Shown here: piece by piece, positions 18,275 through 26,386 of the stretch
How positions within the stretch are numbered: position 1 is the stretch's first letter
How the letters are laid out: every line of letters begins with the position of its first letter
Notes under the pieces: generated by a model
Database searches by the model: none
Told to the model about the DNA's origin: nothing
What the model saw: only the letters and a program-made list of their open reading frames with translations
Made by a program: the position numbers and the translations under genes
Source of the DNA: JAVBNN01 sp031551525
GTDB lineage: Bacteria > Bacillota > Negativicutes > Acidaminococcales > JAISLQ01
DNA length: 64,000 bases
Direction of reading: 5' to 3'
Assembly (NCBI GenBank): GCA_031551525.1
Contig: JAVBNN010000003.1
Span: 42,668 to 106,667 of the forward strand

Positions 18275-18500
18275 TAAAAAACCCTCCGCCCTCAAGGGGC
18301 GAAAGGATATGCTTCCGCGGTACCACCCTACTTTGTACTCCAGTTCCTTAACGCGGAAAAACGTTTCCGCCTACTAAAAGGTTCAGCGGAAAAACTCAAA
18401 AGTGAACTTCACCGACAACTGCCGAAACCCCTCTCAGTCTGGGAGGCTCTTCCTGTACAGCTTCATGCCGGGTACTCTCTTTGTCATAGCCTTTTAAGAT
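18275..18500 (-). ncRNA. T-box leader (Phe) upstream of pheS
   Basis: A tRNA-sensing riboswitch read on the minus strand. The T-box sequence AGGGTGGTACCGCGG occupies 18315-18329. The competing terminator (about 18275-18306) pairs CCCTTTCGCCC with GGGCGGAGGG, followed by six T. Upstream, GACAAAGAGAGTACCCGGC fits Stem I. A TTC triplet (Phe codon) in GAAGTTCACTT is a plausible specifier. Uncharged tRNA-Phe would stabilise the antiterminator and allow pheST expression. The exact start of Stem I is not fixed. Confidence 0.93.
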
Positions 18501-18506
18501 ATGTGG

Positions 18507-18599
18507 TTAGTTACAGGTAATTTTTCTGTACAAAACATAGATTACTACCGAACCGGTGGCTTCAAACAGCCGCCAGAGAAAATCGGGGGTCAACAACAT
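18507..18599 (-). CDS. YqzL-like small protein in the pheS leader
   Basis: A 30-residue ORF starting ATG at 18599 (MLLTPDFLWRLFEATGSVVI..), preceded by AAGGAAAGGTG about 9 nt upstream. The pattern D-F-x-W-x-x-F-x-x-T-G-S-V-x-x-Y-x-x-Y matches the small YqzL family of Firmicutes as I recall it (about 45 residues), a protein of unknown function. It lies between the pheS promoter and T-box Stem I, so it is transcribed whether or not the T-box terminates. The stop precedes the T-box by a few nt. Shorter than family norm; the length should be verified. Confidence 0.7.
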   Translation of the reverse strand: MLLTPDFLWRLFEATGSVVIYVLYRKITCN

Positions 18600-18652
18600 G
18601 GGGACCACACCTTTCCTTGCGGGGATGCTATGTTTTATTACTATATAAATTG

Positions 18653-18681
18653 ATTATACACAAATATTCTGCTTCTGGCAA
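18653..18681 (-). promoter_or_regulatory. promoter of yqzL-T-box-pheST
   Basis: On the minus strand TTGCCA (18676-18681) and TATAAT (18653-18658) with 17-bp spacing. It overlaps the very end of the RNA methyltransferase gene upstream. Confidence 0.8.
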
Positions 18682-18683
18682 TA

Positions 18684-19478
18684 TCAGTCAACCAATGAAG
18701 CCTGGTACATTATTATAGCGGCCGCTATAGCGACATTTAGTGATTCAGCCCGGCCCGCCATGTGTATACTTCTCTCTGCATCCGCTGTTTTGTGGAAAAA
18801 GGCTGAAGGGCCATGTGCCTCACTGCCCATAACCACAGCCGTCCGGCCAAAAAAATCCGACCGGGAAAAATTTTTCCCGGACATATTACTTACATAGAGG
18901 CAAAAACCTCTTTCTTTCAACCATACGGCTATTTCCCGTTCGCCACAGCCTAAAACGACCGGCAAATGAAACAGTGAACCCATTGTGGAACGCAGAGTTT
19001 TCGGCGAATACAGGTCGGCGCAGCCTTCGCTGAGCAGCACGGCTCCCACGCCTAAAGCGTCTGCCGTGCGTATGATCGTGCCAAGGTTGCCCGGGTCGGC
19101 TACGCGGTCAAGCACTAAAAATAACGTTTTTTCCGGCACATTTATACTGTCTAGTTGAAAATCAACTTTACGCGCCACCGCCACTATCGGTTGCGGGGTG
19201 TGAGCGTCTGATATTTTGCAAATGACAGCATCATTGGCAGACCAAAAGGCTATACCTTGATCTTGCGCCAGCCTCTGAAAAAATAAAAACTCTTCTTCGC
19301 CGAGCGCCTCACGTGACGCAAATATTTTGACAAGCGGCCAGTTGCTAACCGAAGCTTCTTTGATCATTTTGGCGCCTTCCAGCAAAAATGAAGCGCTGCG
19401 TTCGCGAAATTTTTTTTCTTTTAATTCCGCCGCCGCTTTTACTGCCGGGTTTTGCAGGCTGGTGAGCAGTTCATTCAT
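18684..19478 (-). CDS. TrmH/SpoU family RNA 2'-O-methyltransferase
   Basis: A 264-residue SPOUT methyltransferase acting on rRNA or tRNA with SAM. An N-terminal substrate-binding (L30e-like) domain occupies about 1-105. The trefoil-knot catalytic domain shows motif 1 (DPGNLGTIIRTADALG), motif 2 (VVMGSEAHGP) and motif 3 (ESLNVAIAAAIIMYQ). RlmB-like or YsgA-like; the target nucleotide cannot be read from sequence. The start overlaps the ktrA stop by 4 nt (ATGA), so it is the last gene of the ktrB-ktrA operon. Confidence 0.9.
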   Translation of the reverse strand: MNELLTSLQNPAVKAAAELKEKKFRERSASFLLEGAKMIKEASVSNWPLVKIFASREALGEEEFLFFQRLAQDQGIAFWSANDAVICKISDAHTPQPIVAVARKVDFQLDSINVPEKTLFLVLDRVADPGNLGTIIRTADALGVGAVLLSEGCADLYSPKTLRSTMGSLFHLPVVLGCGEREIAVWLKERGFCLYVSNMSGKNFSRSDFFGRTAVVMGSEAHGPSAFFHKTADAERSIHMAGRAESLNVAIAAAIIMYQASLVD

Positions 19479-20134
19479 GTTGCCTTCTCCAGTTCCCTTA
19501 TGCCGCTACTTTTGCCCGCCACTACCAGTACGTCATCTTTTTCGAATACCCTGGTAGGCGGAGGTGTGACCATGATATCCATCTTGTTTCTTATGGCCAC
19601 TACTGTCAGTTCATAATTTTCCCGGATGCCGCTGTCCATAAGTTTTTTACCTATCATGTTGTCCGGCACCGATAGCTCTACTATGCCAAAATTGGGCGAC
19701 AGTTCGATAAAATCCAGTATATTGCTCGATACCAGGCTGTGCGCCATCCTTTTTCCCATATCATGTTCAGGATACACTACCTTGTCCGCGCCGATCTTCT
19801 CAAGCATCCTGCCGTGGCGCATATCGAGCGCTTTGGCTACTATGTGTTTGACGCCCAGTTCTTTCAGGATAAGTACGGTCAAAAGATTGGCCTGGAGATC
19901 ATCTCTGCCGATGGCTACTACTACTACATCAAAGTTTCTGATGCCGATGGCCTTGAGATTTTCCTCATCGGTAGTATCAGCCGCCACCACGTGGGTAAGC
20001 TCATGGCTGTGCGTCTGTATAAGTTCTTCGTCTATATCTACGCCCAGTACTTCCTGCCCCAAAGCACAAAGAGTATTGGCCAGGCTTAAACCAAACCGGC
20101 CCAGTCCCAGTACAGCATATTGTTTTTTGGCCAT
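19475..20134 (-). CDS. ktrA: Trk/Ktr potassium uptake regulatory subunit (RCK)
   Basis: A 219-residue cytoplasmic gating subunit of a Ktr-type K+ channel. RCK_N is a Rossmann fold with GLGRFG (10-15) and the acidic strand-2 end (GVDIDEE) for nucleotide binding; RCK_C fills about 135-219. Only one RCK pair is present, as in KtrA rather than TrkA. It sits 11 nt after ktrB on the same strand. Likely controlled by ATP/ADP or c-di-AMP as in other Firmicutes (family knowledge). Confidence 0.93.
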   Translation of the reverse strand: MAKKQYAVLGLGRFGLSLANTLCALGQEVLGVDIDEELIQTHSHELTHVVAADTTDEENLKAIGIRNFDVVVVAIGRDDLQANLLTVLILKELGVKHIVAKALDMRHGRMLEKIGADKVVYPEHDMGKRMAHSLVSSNILDFIELSPNFGIVELSVPDNMIGKKLMDSGIRENYELTVVAIRNKMDIMVTPPPTRVFEKDDVLVVAGKSSGIRELEKAT

Positions 20135-20145
20135 TCTCCACCCTC

Positions 20146-21489
20146 CTAGCCTATATTGATGTTTTCATCCGGATAACGTACCTGCCCGCCGTGCGTTTCT
20201 TTTAGTGCCAAAGCCAGTGCCAGGGTGAGCGGCCCTACCCGCCCGGCAAACATGATGGCTACCAGGATAGCCTTCCCCGCGCCGGTCAAGTGGCTTGTGA
20301 TGCCGCAAGACAGGCCGACTGTACCAAAGGCGGAAGTCACTTCAAACAGTAGCGGTAAAAATAGCTGTGTTTCCGTCACGGTAAGCGCCAGCAGGCCAAA
20401 AACGACCAGAGCGCCGGAAATGACTATGATGGCAAACGCCTTGGTATATATCTTTTCTCCGATCCGCCGACCAAACATCACTGGTTCGGCTTTGCCGCGG
20501 ATTATCGACCAGGTGGCCAGAGCCGCGACGGCAAAAGTTGTGGTTTTTATGCCGCCGCCTGTAGACGTAGGCGATGCGCCGATGAACATCAGGATAACCG
20601 TAAGAAACAGTGTTTCATCTGTAAGGCTTGCCATATCGATAGAGTTGAACCCGGCCGTCCTCGCCGTTACCGAGTGAAAGTAGCCGGCCAAAAGTTTGCC
20701 GGTAAAATCCAGTTTGCCCAAAGTTGCAGGATTTCCGTTTTCAAAAGCGTAAACGCCCGACATTCCCGCGCTAATAAGCAAAAACGTAGTGACAAGCACT
20801 ATCTTGCTGTGCAGGGAAAGCTTAGCAAAACGGCGGGCCTGCCATACATCAACCATCACGGTAAACCCCAGTCCGCCCATTATAATCAGGCTGGTAATGA
20901 CAATGTTTACCGTCCAGTCGCTTACATAGCCGGTGATGCTCTGATAGTTACCCAGCAAATCAAAGCCGGCGTTGCAAAACGCGGAAACCGCGTGCCAGTA
21001 GCCAAAGTAAACACCCTGCCAGCCGTAGTCGGCAAAAAAGCGTACCGCCAGGATACTGCCGCCGATAAATTCTATAAGCAAGGTGATTTTTACCACCGCC
21101 AAAGTCAGGCGCGCCACACCGGAAATACCATCCTGGTTGAAGGCATCCCGCATCACCATGCGGTCGCGGAGGTTGATCCTTCTGCCAAGTATGATGACCA
21201 TCAGGGCCGCCAGCGTCATAAGACCAACACCGCCGCACTGAATGAGAAAAATAATGACCAATTGCCCGAACAGGGAAAAGTATGTGCCGGTATCTACAAC
21301 AACCAAACCGGTCACACAAACCGCCGAGGTGGCGGTGAAAAGAGCGTCGATAAAGGACAGGCTTTCCCCTTTGGCGCTGGCTGCCGGCAGCATGAGTAAA
21401 AATGTGCCCAATAAAATAAGACCGGCAAAACCTATAGCAACTGTTTGATAGGTGGAAAAAAGCTGCCTGTTTTTCAGGGTATCCGCCAT
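20146..21489 (-). CDS. ktrB: TrkH/KtrB potassium transporter membrane subunit
   Basis: A 447-residue integral membrane K+ translocation subunit with about eight membrane spans and the four-fold P-loop pattern: TSAVCVTGL (about 65), SAFCNAGFDLLG (about 190), SVTARTAGFNSID and SAFGTVGLSCGI. These contain the filter glycines. The start is the ATG at 21489 (MADTLKNRQLF); an in-frame TTG seven codons earlier is disfavoured. It is the first gene of ktrB-ktrA-methyltransferase. A hairpin terminator of the envelope operon lies 22 nt upstream of its start, so it needs its own promoter, which I could not pin down. Confidence 0.93.
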   Translation of the reverse strand: MADTLKNRQLFSTYQTVAIGFAGLILLGTFLLMLPAASAKGESLSFIDALFTATSAVCVTGLVVVDTGTYFSLFGQLVIIFLIQCGGVGLMTLAALMVIILGRRINLRDRMVMRDAFNQDGISGVARLTLAVVKITLLIEFIGGSILAVRFFADYGWQGVYFGYWHAVSAFCNAGFDLLGNYQSITGYVSDWTVNIVITSLIIMGGLGFTVMVDVWQARRFAKLSLHSKIVLVTTFLLISAGMSGVYAFENGNPATLGKLDFTGKLLAGYFHSVTARTAGFNSIDMASLTDETLFLTVILMFIGASPTSTGGGIKTTTFAVAALATWSIIRGKAEPVMFGRRIGEKIYTKAFAIIVISGALVVFGLLALTVTETQLFLPLLFEVTSAFGTVGLSCGITSHLTGAGKAILVAIMFAGRVGPLTLALALALKETHGGQVRYPDENINIG

Positions 21490-21510
21490 AAATGCACCGC
21501 CCCGCAACAA

Positions 21511-21543
21511 AAAAATAGAGCCGCCCTGAGACAGCTCTATTAT
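21511..21543 (-). terminator. terminator of the envelope/exopolysaccharide operon
   Basis: On the minus strand AATAGAGC and GCTCTATT enclose a 12-nt loop, followed by TTTTTTT. It closes the five-gene operon before ktrB. Confidence 0.75.
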
Positions 21544-21591
21544 AGCATTTTATTGTTTTCTTGCGCATATTTTTTATCTAAAATACTATTG

Positions 21592-23088
21592 TCAAATATA
21601 GAAAAAGCAGGTCCCGTAGAAATTATAGCCGTGGTAACCGCTGCTGCCGGCCTGGTTGTCTTTCATGTAAAACTGTTCGGCTCGCAGAGTCAGCTTAGTT
21701 TTAGTGTTTATGCGGTGTTCGTAATCCAGTCCGACAGTATATTTAGTGCGTCCGTTACTTCTAAGGTCGGTCAATGGATCATAAACACTGCCAAATTTAC
21801 GCATGAAATCAAAACCTATTCCCACGGTTCCCTTGGCGGATACATCGTTTTTCCACCGTGTCCCCGCATAATGGTTACGACCGGTGGCGACTTTAGGCAG
21901 AGTAGGATCAAAGGAATCGTATGGTTGCTCATTGTTGTACCAATAGTAGAACATGAGGTTTTGCCTGTTCGCCAGCTTTCTGTTGTACACAAGGTGTACT
22001 TCGAACTGGTCGCCCTGCCGGTACTCGGACGCCGCTTCGATGGTTTTGCTGTAAGTGCTGTATTGGACTTCGCCTACAAACTGCCAGTTTTCTTTTATTT
22101 TTTTAAAGCGCCCCAGAAATGTCCAATTATTTGCCGGGTCTATCCAGCCATCCGGCCTTGAGCTGTCATAGTCATAACTGCCGGTGCGCGTGTAGCTGGC
22201 CCCTAGCGCCCAGGTTTCGCCCGGTCTGGCTTCCCAATTGAACAATATCGCCGGTATATAGTTCCATCCTTCACCAAAGCGGCTCATTTCTACCAGGTCG
22301 TCGGTCATTATCGCGTTGTTGCCGTATAAATTGGATTTACCGGTGGGCAGGTTGACATTAAGGCTGTAAATCGTCTGGTATTTTCCGTGCTTGCTGTTGT
22401 ATGCAACACCGAGGTTGCTGTCCGTCCAGCCGGTATACTTTCCGTTATCAATGCCTGTTTTGTTGTTGGAATACATATAGGCCGTCTTGAAGCTGTATTC
22501 CATATGGCCGTCGATAAATGTATATACAGCCGGCATGTACAGCTGGTAACCACGGTCTCCTTCATCGCTGTGCCAGCGATAATATTTAATGTCGGCGCCA
22601 GCGCCTTGCCAGCTTCTGTCAGAGAGGCTGGCTTTATCCATGCTCTCAAGAGATTTACCTGTCTTGTCCCGTGTTTTTTCCGCTCCCGCCAGATCACTTT
22701 CTGCGTCCAGCAGGTATTTTTCCAGCAACGCCACTTGTTCGCGCGCTTTATCGCGGCTGCTTATAAAATCATCCAGATTGGCCTGTCCACTGGCAGTCAC
22801 CATGGTCAAGTCCTGGTCGGTCTTTTCGTAAAACGCTCTGGCGTCGGCCAGCCTTTTTTGTGTTAGGGCAATGAATTCTTTGACATCGGAAACTTTTTTC
22901 TCGTCGTTCGCGAGATACTGTTGCCAGAGTTCTTTGGCTTTCGCCTGCTCTACCGCCAGCTTCGCGTCGTAAATAGCCCCGTCGGCGATCTGCCGCGCGG
23001 TCGGAGGAACATTGATAGCCGTAGCCTCAACCATCTGCGGAATCAAAACAAGCAACATGGATATAAGTAGATACCGTTTGTCCAACAC
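21592..23088 (-). CDS. probable outer-membrane beta-barrel with periplasmic coiled coil
   Basis: A 498-residue exported protein. The N-terminus (about 1-22, LLISMLLVLIPQMVEA) is a signal peptide. Residues 30-165 are charged and helical (coiled coil, for example AVEQAKAKELWQQYLANDEK). From about 185 to the end, alternating aromatic/polar strands (GADIKYYRWHS, YSFKTAYMY, TWALGASYTR, LMFYYWYNN, KYTVGLDYEH) and a final aromatic strand ending GTCFFYI indicate a porin-like barrel. Last gene of the GT2 operon; a role as export pore or adaptor is inferred. The start codon (GTG, then TTG, no near ATG) is uncertain. I recognise no exact family. Confidence 0.75.
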   Translation of the reverse strand: MLDKRYLLISMLLVLIPQMVEATAINVPPTARQIADGAIYDAKLAVEQAKAKELWQQYLANDEKKVSDVKEFIALTQKRLADARAFYEKTDQDLTMVTASGQANLDDFISSRDKAREQVALLEKYLLDAESDLAGAEKTRDKTGKSLESMDKASLSDRSWQGAGADIKYYRWHSDEGDRGYQLYMPAVYTFIDGHMEYSFKTAYMYSNNKTGIDNGKYTGWTDSNLGVAYNSKHGKYQTIYSLNVNLPTGKSNLYGNNAIMTDDLVEMSRFGEGWNYIPAILFNWEARPGETWALGASYTRTGSYDYDSSRPDGWIDPANNWTFLGRFKKIKENWQFVGEVQYSTYSKTIEAASEYRQGDQFEVHLVYNRKLANRQNLMFYYWYNNEQPYDSFDPTLPKVATGRNHYAGTRWKNDVSAKGTVGIGFDFMRKFGSVYDPLTDLRSNGRTKYTVGLDYEHRINTKTKLTLRAEQFYMKDNQAGSSGYHGYNFYGTCFFYI

Positions 23089-23145
23089 TTTTCAACACGC
23101 CCTTTTCTGCTCTATATATAAACAAATATAATATGTTAATGTTTT

Positions 23146-23973
23146 TTAGTCTGTTTTCACGTTTAATATTTTTACCAGGAAGGTGTGGAATAAAGAATGG
23201 GCGAGGAAATTATCTCCGGCAGCGGTAAATTGCCCGAGCGGCATATTCACGTACAACACCTGCCCCTTCCCATAGGTGGTCAATACTATAGCCGGCTGCT
23301 TTTCCGTTTCGCCTTCTTGTATAACATAGGCGTAAATGGCCGACAATGGTATCTCTTTTAACACCTCGTTGCGGTGTACAGCCATATCCTGAGGTTTATC
23401 GTTGCCAGCGCTGAAGGTTTTGCCACCTATCAGCTTTTCCGGAGGGAAATCAAATACCGCCTGGTGTTTGGGAGATAAAAATTCTATTTGCCCATAGGTA
23501 AGGGCTTTTTCGCCTTCTTTTTTATGTGTTATGTTATTTATACCTATGATATCGGCAAATATCCCTTCCGTGAGAAACGTACCTTGGGGATGCTTAGTCC
23601 CTGCGTCGTGTATTATCGCAATATTTCCGCCGTTATCAAGGTAAGAGCGTGTCCATTCACCTAAATGATCCGGCGCCTTTTGCAGTATCAGGTCGGGCAG
23701 TATGATGACAGGTACCCTGGTGGCAATTGCCGCCGGGTCTATATTGAGCAGCTTATACACTTCCACTGCGTCATTGGCAAATTTTTCTTTTCCCAAAACG
23801 CTCTGGTATGCTTTGAGCACTTCCGGCGCCCGGCGCAGTTCGTCGGCGTTATAAACTATTAGTATTTCACGGGTGCTTTTGCCCGCCAGTTTTTGTATAT
23901 CGTACAGTTTGGGCATAGCAAAGGCCACTAGCGCGGCTATCAGCGCCAACGCTATAATAAGGTTCCTTCTCAT
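23146..23973 (-). CDS. membrane-anchored class I GATase-like protein
   Basis: A 275-residue protein with an N-terminal membrane anchor or signal (5-22) and an alpha/beta domain. Strand-loop elements are ILIVYNADEL, PVIILPDLIL and GGNIAIIHDAGTKHPQG, then YGKGQVLYVNMPLGQF near the C-terminus. The order recalls class I glutamine-amidotransferase-like or ThuA-type folds, as seen in some polysaccharide-modifying proteins. No clear catalytic Cys-His-Glu triad is visible (no Cys at the nucleophile elbow), so it may bind rather than cleave. It lies between the beta-helix gene (41 nt upstream) and the barrel gene (57 nt downstream) of the same operon. The ribosome site GGAGGGG is good. Confidence 0.65.
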   Translation of the reverse strand: MRRNLIIALALIAALVAFAMPKLYDIQKLAGKSTREILIVYNADELRRAPEVLKAYQSVLGKEKFANDAVEVYKLLNIDPAAIATRVPVIILPDLILQKAPDHLGEWTRSYLDNGGNIAIIHDAGTKHPQGTFLTEGIFADIIGINNITHKKEGEKALTYGQIEFLSPKHQAVFDFPPEKLIGGKTFSAGNDKPQDMAVHRNEVLKEIPLSAIYAYVIQEGETEKQPAIVLTTYGKGQVLYVNMPLGQFTAAGDNFLAHSLFHTFLVKILNVKTD

Positions 23974-24014
23974 GCTTTTAACCCCTCCTTCCCCGGTTCA
24001 TTGCAACGCAAGCT

Positions 24015-25025
24015 CTAGGCCGTACGCCCATCGCCTTCTGTGGTTATATACCCATATATCCTTACGCCCTGGTTAAGCGTTATATTTTTCATGGCTACCA
24101 CCGAGCGTATTTTATCCGGTTCTCCGACTACCACGTTCTCGCCTATGACGACAGCCCCCTGGGAAAAAATCGTACCCCTGACAAAACAGTGGTCTCCTAT
24201 ATACACATCGCCCTCTACAAACATACTCCCGAGGATAGTGACGCGCTCTTCGAGCGTGACTGTGCCGTGGGATTTTATATTGCCGGCAACCAAGCTGTTA
24301 CTGCCCACAAAAAGCTGGTCTTTGCCGATGAGGCTGCCTTTTACGTAGCTGCCGGTCGGGATGCCGTTTATATTGCGCCCTACTACTTTTTCTACCACTA
24401 CGTCTTCGACCTTGGCCGGGGCGGCCAGTTCAGCAAAGCTGGTGGTGATAGGAAAACCGTATAACCGTTTGAAGTGGCAGTCTTTGCCTAACGAAAGGCG
24501 TTTGAGGCAAGTGGCGCTCACGGCTATGTTGCAGCCGTCTTCTATGGTTATTTCGCCATTGGCGTCCAGCCAGCGGGAAATGCGCGTATCTTTGCCCACA
24601 TATATACTGTTGTCGGCAAGTACCGCGCGCAATGCATTTTTTTCACCAATGTCGGCGTTGCCTTTGGCATACACTTCTTTGTCGCCTTCTACCCCGGCTC
24701 CTGAAAAAAAGTTGTTTTTTATGTAGTAAATGTTTTCCAGCGTTTGCCCGCTGGGGATTTTGACATTATCACAAACTTCTACGGTTTCGTCCTTTGACAG
24801 GTGCATGGTATAAAGTCCGTCCGGCAATTTTCCGTCGTTCGTCCTGTAGAATGCGTCATTGAAGAGATCACGCAGAGACAGCGCGAAGTAGCGCGGGTCT
24901 TTCTTGTATTCCATATTGATATATAGCGGCAAAGGGTCTTCCCCCAGCCTAAGCTCGCGGAATCCCAGGAAAAATACCCAGGCAAAAGATGCTATTAATA
25001 ATATCGCGCATAAAAGTACCAGCAT
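24015..25025 (-). CDS. membrane-anchored bactofilin-like beta-helix protein
   Basis: A 336-residue protein with one N-terminal membrane span (about 1-20) and a large beta-helical region. Repeating short strands with turn Gly/Asn/Asp (SYVKGSLIGKDQLFVGSNSL, TVTLEERVTILGSMFVEGDV, DHCFVRGTIFSQGAVVIGEN) from about 120 to the end resemble polymer-forming bactofilins or left-handed hexapeptide helices. ATG 25025 is chosen; an in-frame TTG overlaps the GT2 stop. Translation with GT2 is tightly linked. Role inferred: scaffold for the synthase in the envelope. Not a typical short cytosolic bactofilin, since it carries an anchor and is about twice as long. Confidence 0.65.
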   Translation of the reverse strand: MLVLLCAILLIASFAWVFFLGFRELRLGEDPLPLYINMEYKKDPRYFALSLRDLFNDAFYRTNDGKLPDGLYTMHLSKDETVEVCDNVKIPSGQTLENIYYIKNNFFSGAGVEGDKEVYAKGNADIGEKNALRAVLADNSIYVGKDTRISRWLDANGEITIEDGCNIAVSATCLKRLSLGKDCHFKRLYGFPITTSFAELAAPAKVEDVVVEKVVGRNINGIPTGSYVKGSLIGKDQLFVGSNSLVAGNIKSHGTVTLEERVTILGSMFVEGDVYIGDHCFVRGTIFSQGAVVIGENVVVGEPDKIRSVVAMKNITLNQGVRIYGYITTEGDGRTA

Positions 25026-25027
25026 GG

Positions 25028-26386
25028 TCAAAAACTTCCTTTGGCTACTTGTGGATCGTCTCCTACAAGAATAACTTCGTTGTCTTTCCTGAAACGGTCG
25101 GTTTTATGCCATTTAGCCTCGCGCGACGTGAGTTTGTCTATTATGGCGTCTATCAAACCACGCGAAATATACCACATATAAAAGAAGAAGTTAAAGATCA
25201 AAAGCGGCAGGAGGAATATCCGCTGGCTCATACCATCGAGGAGACAACCTACGCCGATCTGGTAAAATGGGGCGAAGTTGCCGAAAGTATTGTAAACGCC
25301 CATGAAAATAAGGAAATATACTCCGGTAAACAACTGCATATCGCCCATGGCGAACAGTATTACCGATATGATCATCGCCAGAATAAGGAAAAATGGTACT
25401 GCATAGACCAGCATCAAGAGGATGCCGTCTACTTTTTCTCTGGTTGTCAGGTAAGGGGTTTTGATGACCGGCCAAAAATACCTGAACATGACGTCATTGT
25501 GTCCGCGCGACCATCGTCTGATTTGGCGGGCCCTGACCGCCCAGGTTTCCGGTACTTCTTCATAGCATTCCACCCGGTTGGCATATAATATTTTCCAGCC
25601 GTTTATCGACAGACGGTAGGTAAGTTCGGTGTCTTCCGCCAGTATTCTTTCATTGAAAGAGCCCAGGTTCATGACCGTTTCACGGCGAAATCCGCCGACC
25701 GTGCCGCCGTACTGCGGCATGAGCTTCATGTTGTAGCGGGCCTGCTGGTCTACCTGATAGCCGCCCGAACGTTCGAGGTCGAGCAGTTGAGTCAAAAGGT
25801 TGGTGCGGGTGTTTATAGGCACTACCCGCCCCATAACGGCTCCTACCTCGGGATCGTTGAAACAAATGGCGATATTTTTTATGATACTTACCGGCGGAAG
25901 ATAATCTGCGTCAAAAACTATTATCACCTCTCCGCTGGCTTTTTGCATGGCTTCATTGAGCGCCGCCGGTTTGCCGCGGGTGCCGCTGTACCGGTGCAGG
26001 GGTTTTATGATGTCCGGATGACGCGTGGCATAGTCGTCCAGTATGTTTTTCGTATCGTCATCAGAGTGGTCATTGATCGGTATGACCTCGAATTTGGTCA
26101 TATCATAGTCGACTTTGAGCAGTCTTTCCAAAACATTGCGGACAACTGCTTGCTCATTGTGCATGGGTACTAAAACTGTAACCGACTTGAGTTCAGAGTC
26201 CACTATGTCCTGGTAATAGATCCGTTGCTCGCCGAATAGCCTGTTAATGGTGAAAATGAAATGCCGCACGGTATATATGACCATGAAAAAAATAGTGAAA
26301 ATCAGGTAGCCTTTCATGATGCTTACCATGTTGTTCGATATGATGCTTATTATCTTGTCTGCTGATGCGCTTATTGCCATTTCCAT
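25028..26386 (-). CDS. processive family 2 glycosyltransferase (polysaccharide synthase)
   Basis: A 452-residue inner-membrane GT2 of the cellulose/hyaluronan/poly-GlcNAc synthase type. The catalytic set is complete: Asp106 (NDHSDD), DAD at 159-161, the acceptor-site ED at 251-252 and QIRRW at 288-292 (QxxRW), the mark of processive inverting synthases. One membrane span precedes the catalytic domain (about 25-45) and three or four follow it (about 322-420). The polymer cannot be deduced; no PilZ domain is present. The start overlaps the upstream gene's stop by 16 nt. Regulation by c-di-GMP is not evident. Confidence 0.9.
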   Translation of the reverse strand: MEMAISASADKIISIISNNMVSIMKGYLIFTIFFMVIYTVRHFIFTINRLFGEQRIYYQDIVDSELKSVTVLVPMHNEQAVVRNVLERLLKVDYDMTKFEVIPINDHSDDDTKNILDDYATRHPDIIKPLHRYSGTRGKPAALNEAMQKASGEVIIVFDADYLPPVSIIKNIAICFNDPEVGAVMGRVVPINTRTNLLTQLLDLERSGGYQVDQQARYNMKLMPQYGGTVGGFRRETVMNLGSFNERILAEDTELTYRLSINGWKILYANRVECYEEVPETWAVRARQIRRWSRGHNDVMFRYFWPVIKTPYLTTREKVDGILLMLVYAVPFFLILAMIISVILFAMGDMQLFTGVYFLIFMGVYNTFGNFAPFYQIGVGCLLDGMSQRIFLLPLLIFNFFFYMWYISRGLIDAIIDKLTSREAKWHKTDRFRKDNEVILVGDDPQVAKGSF

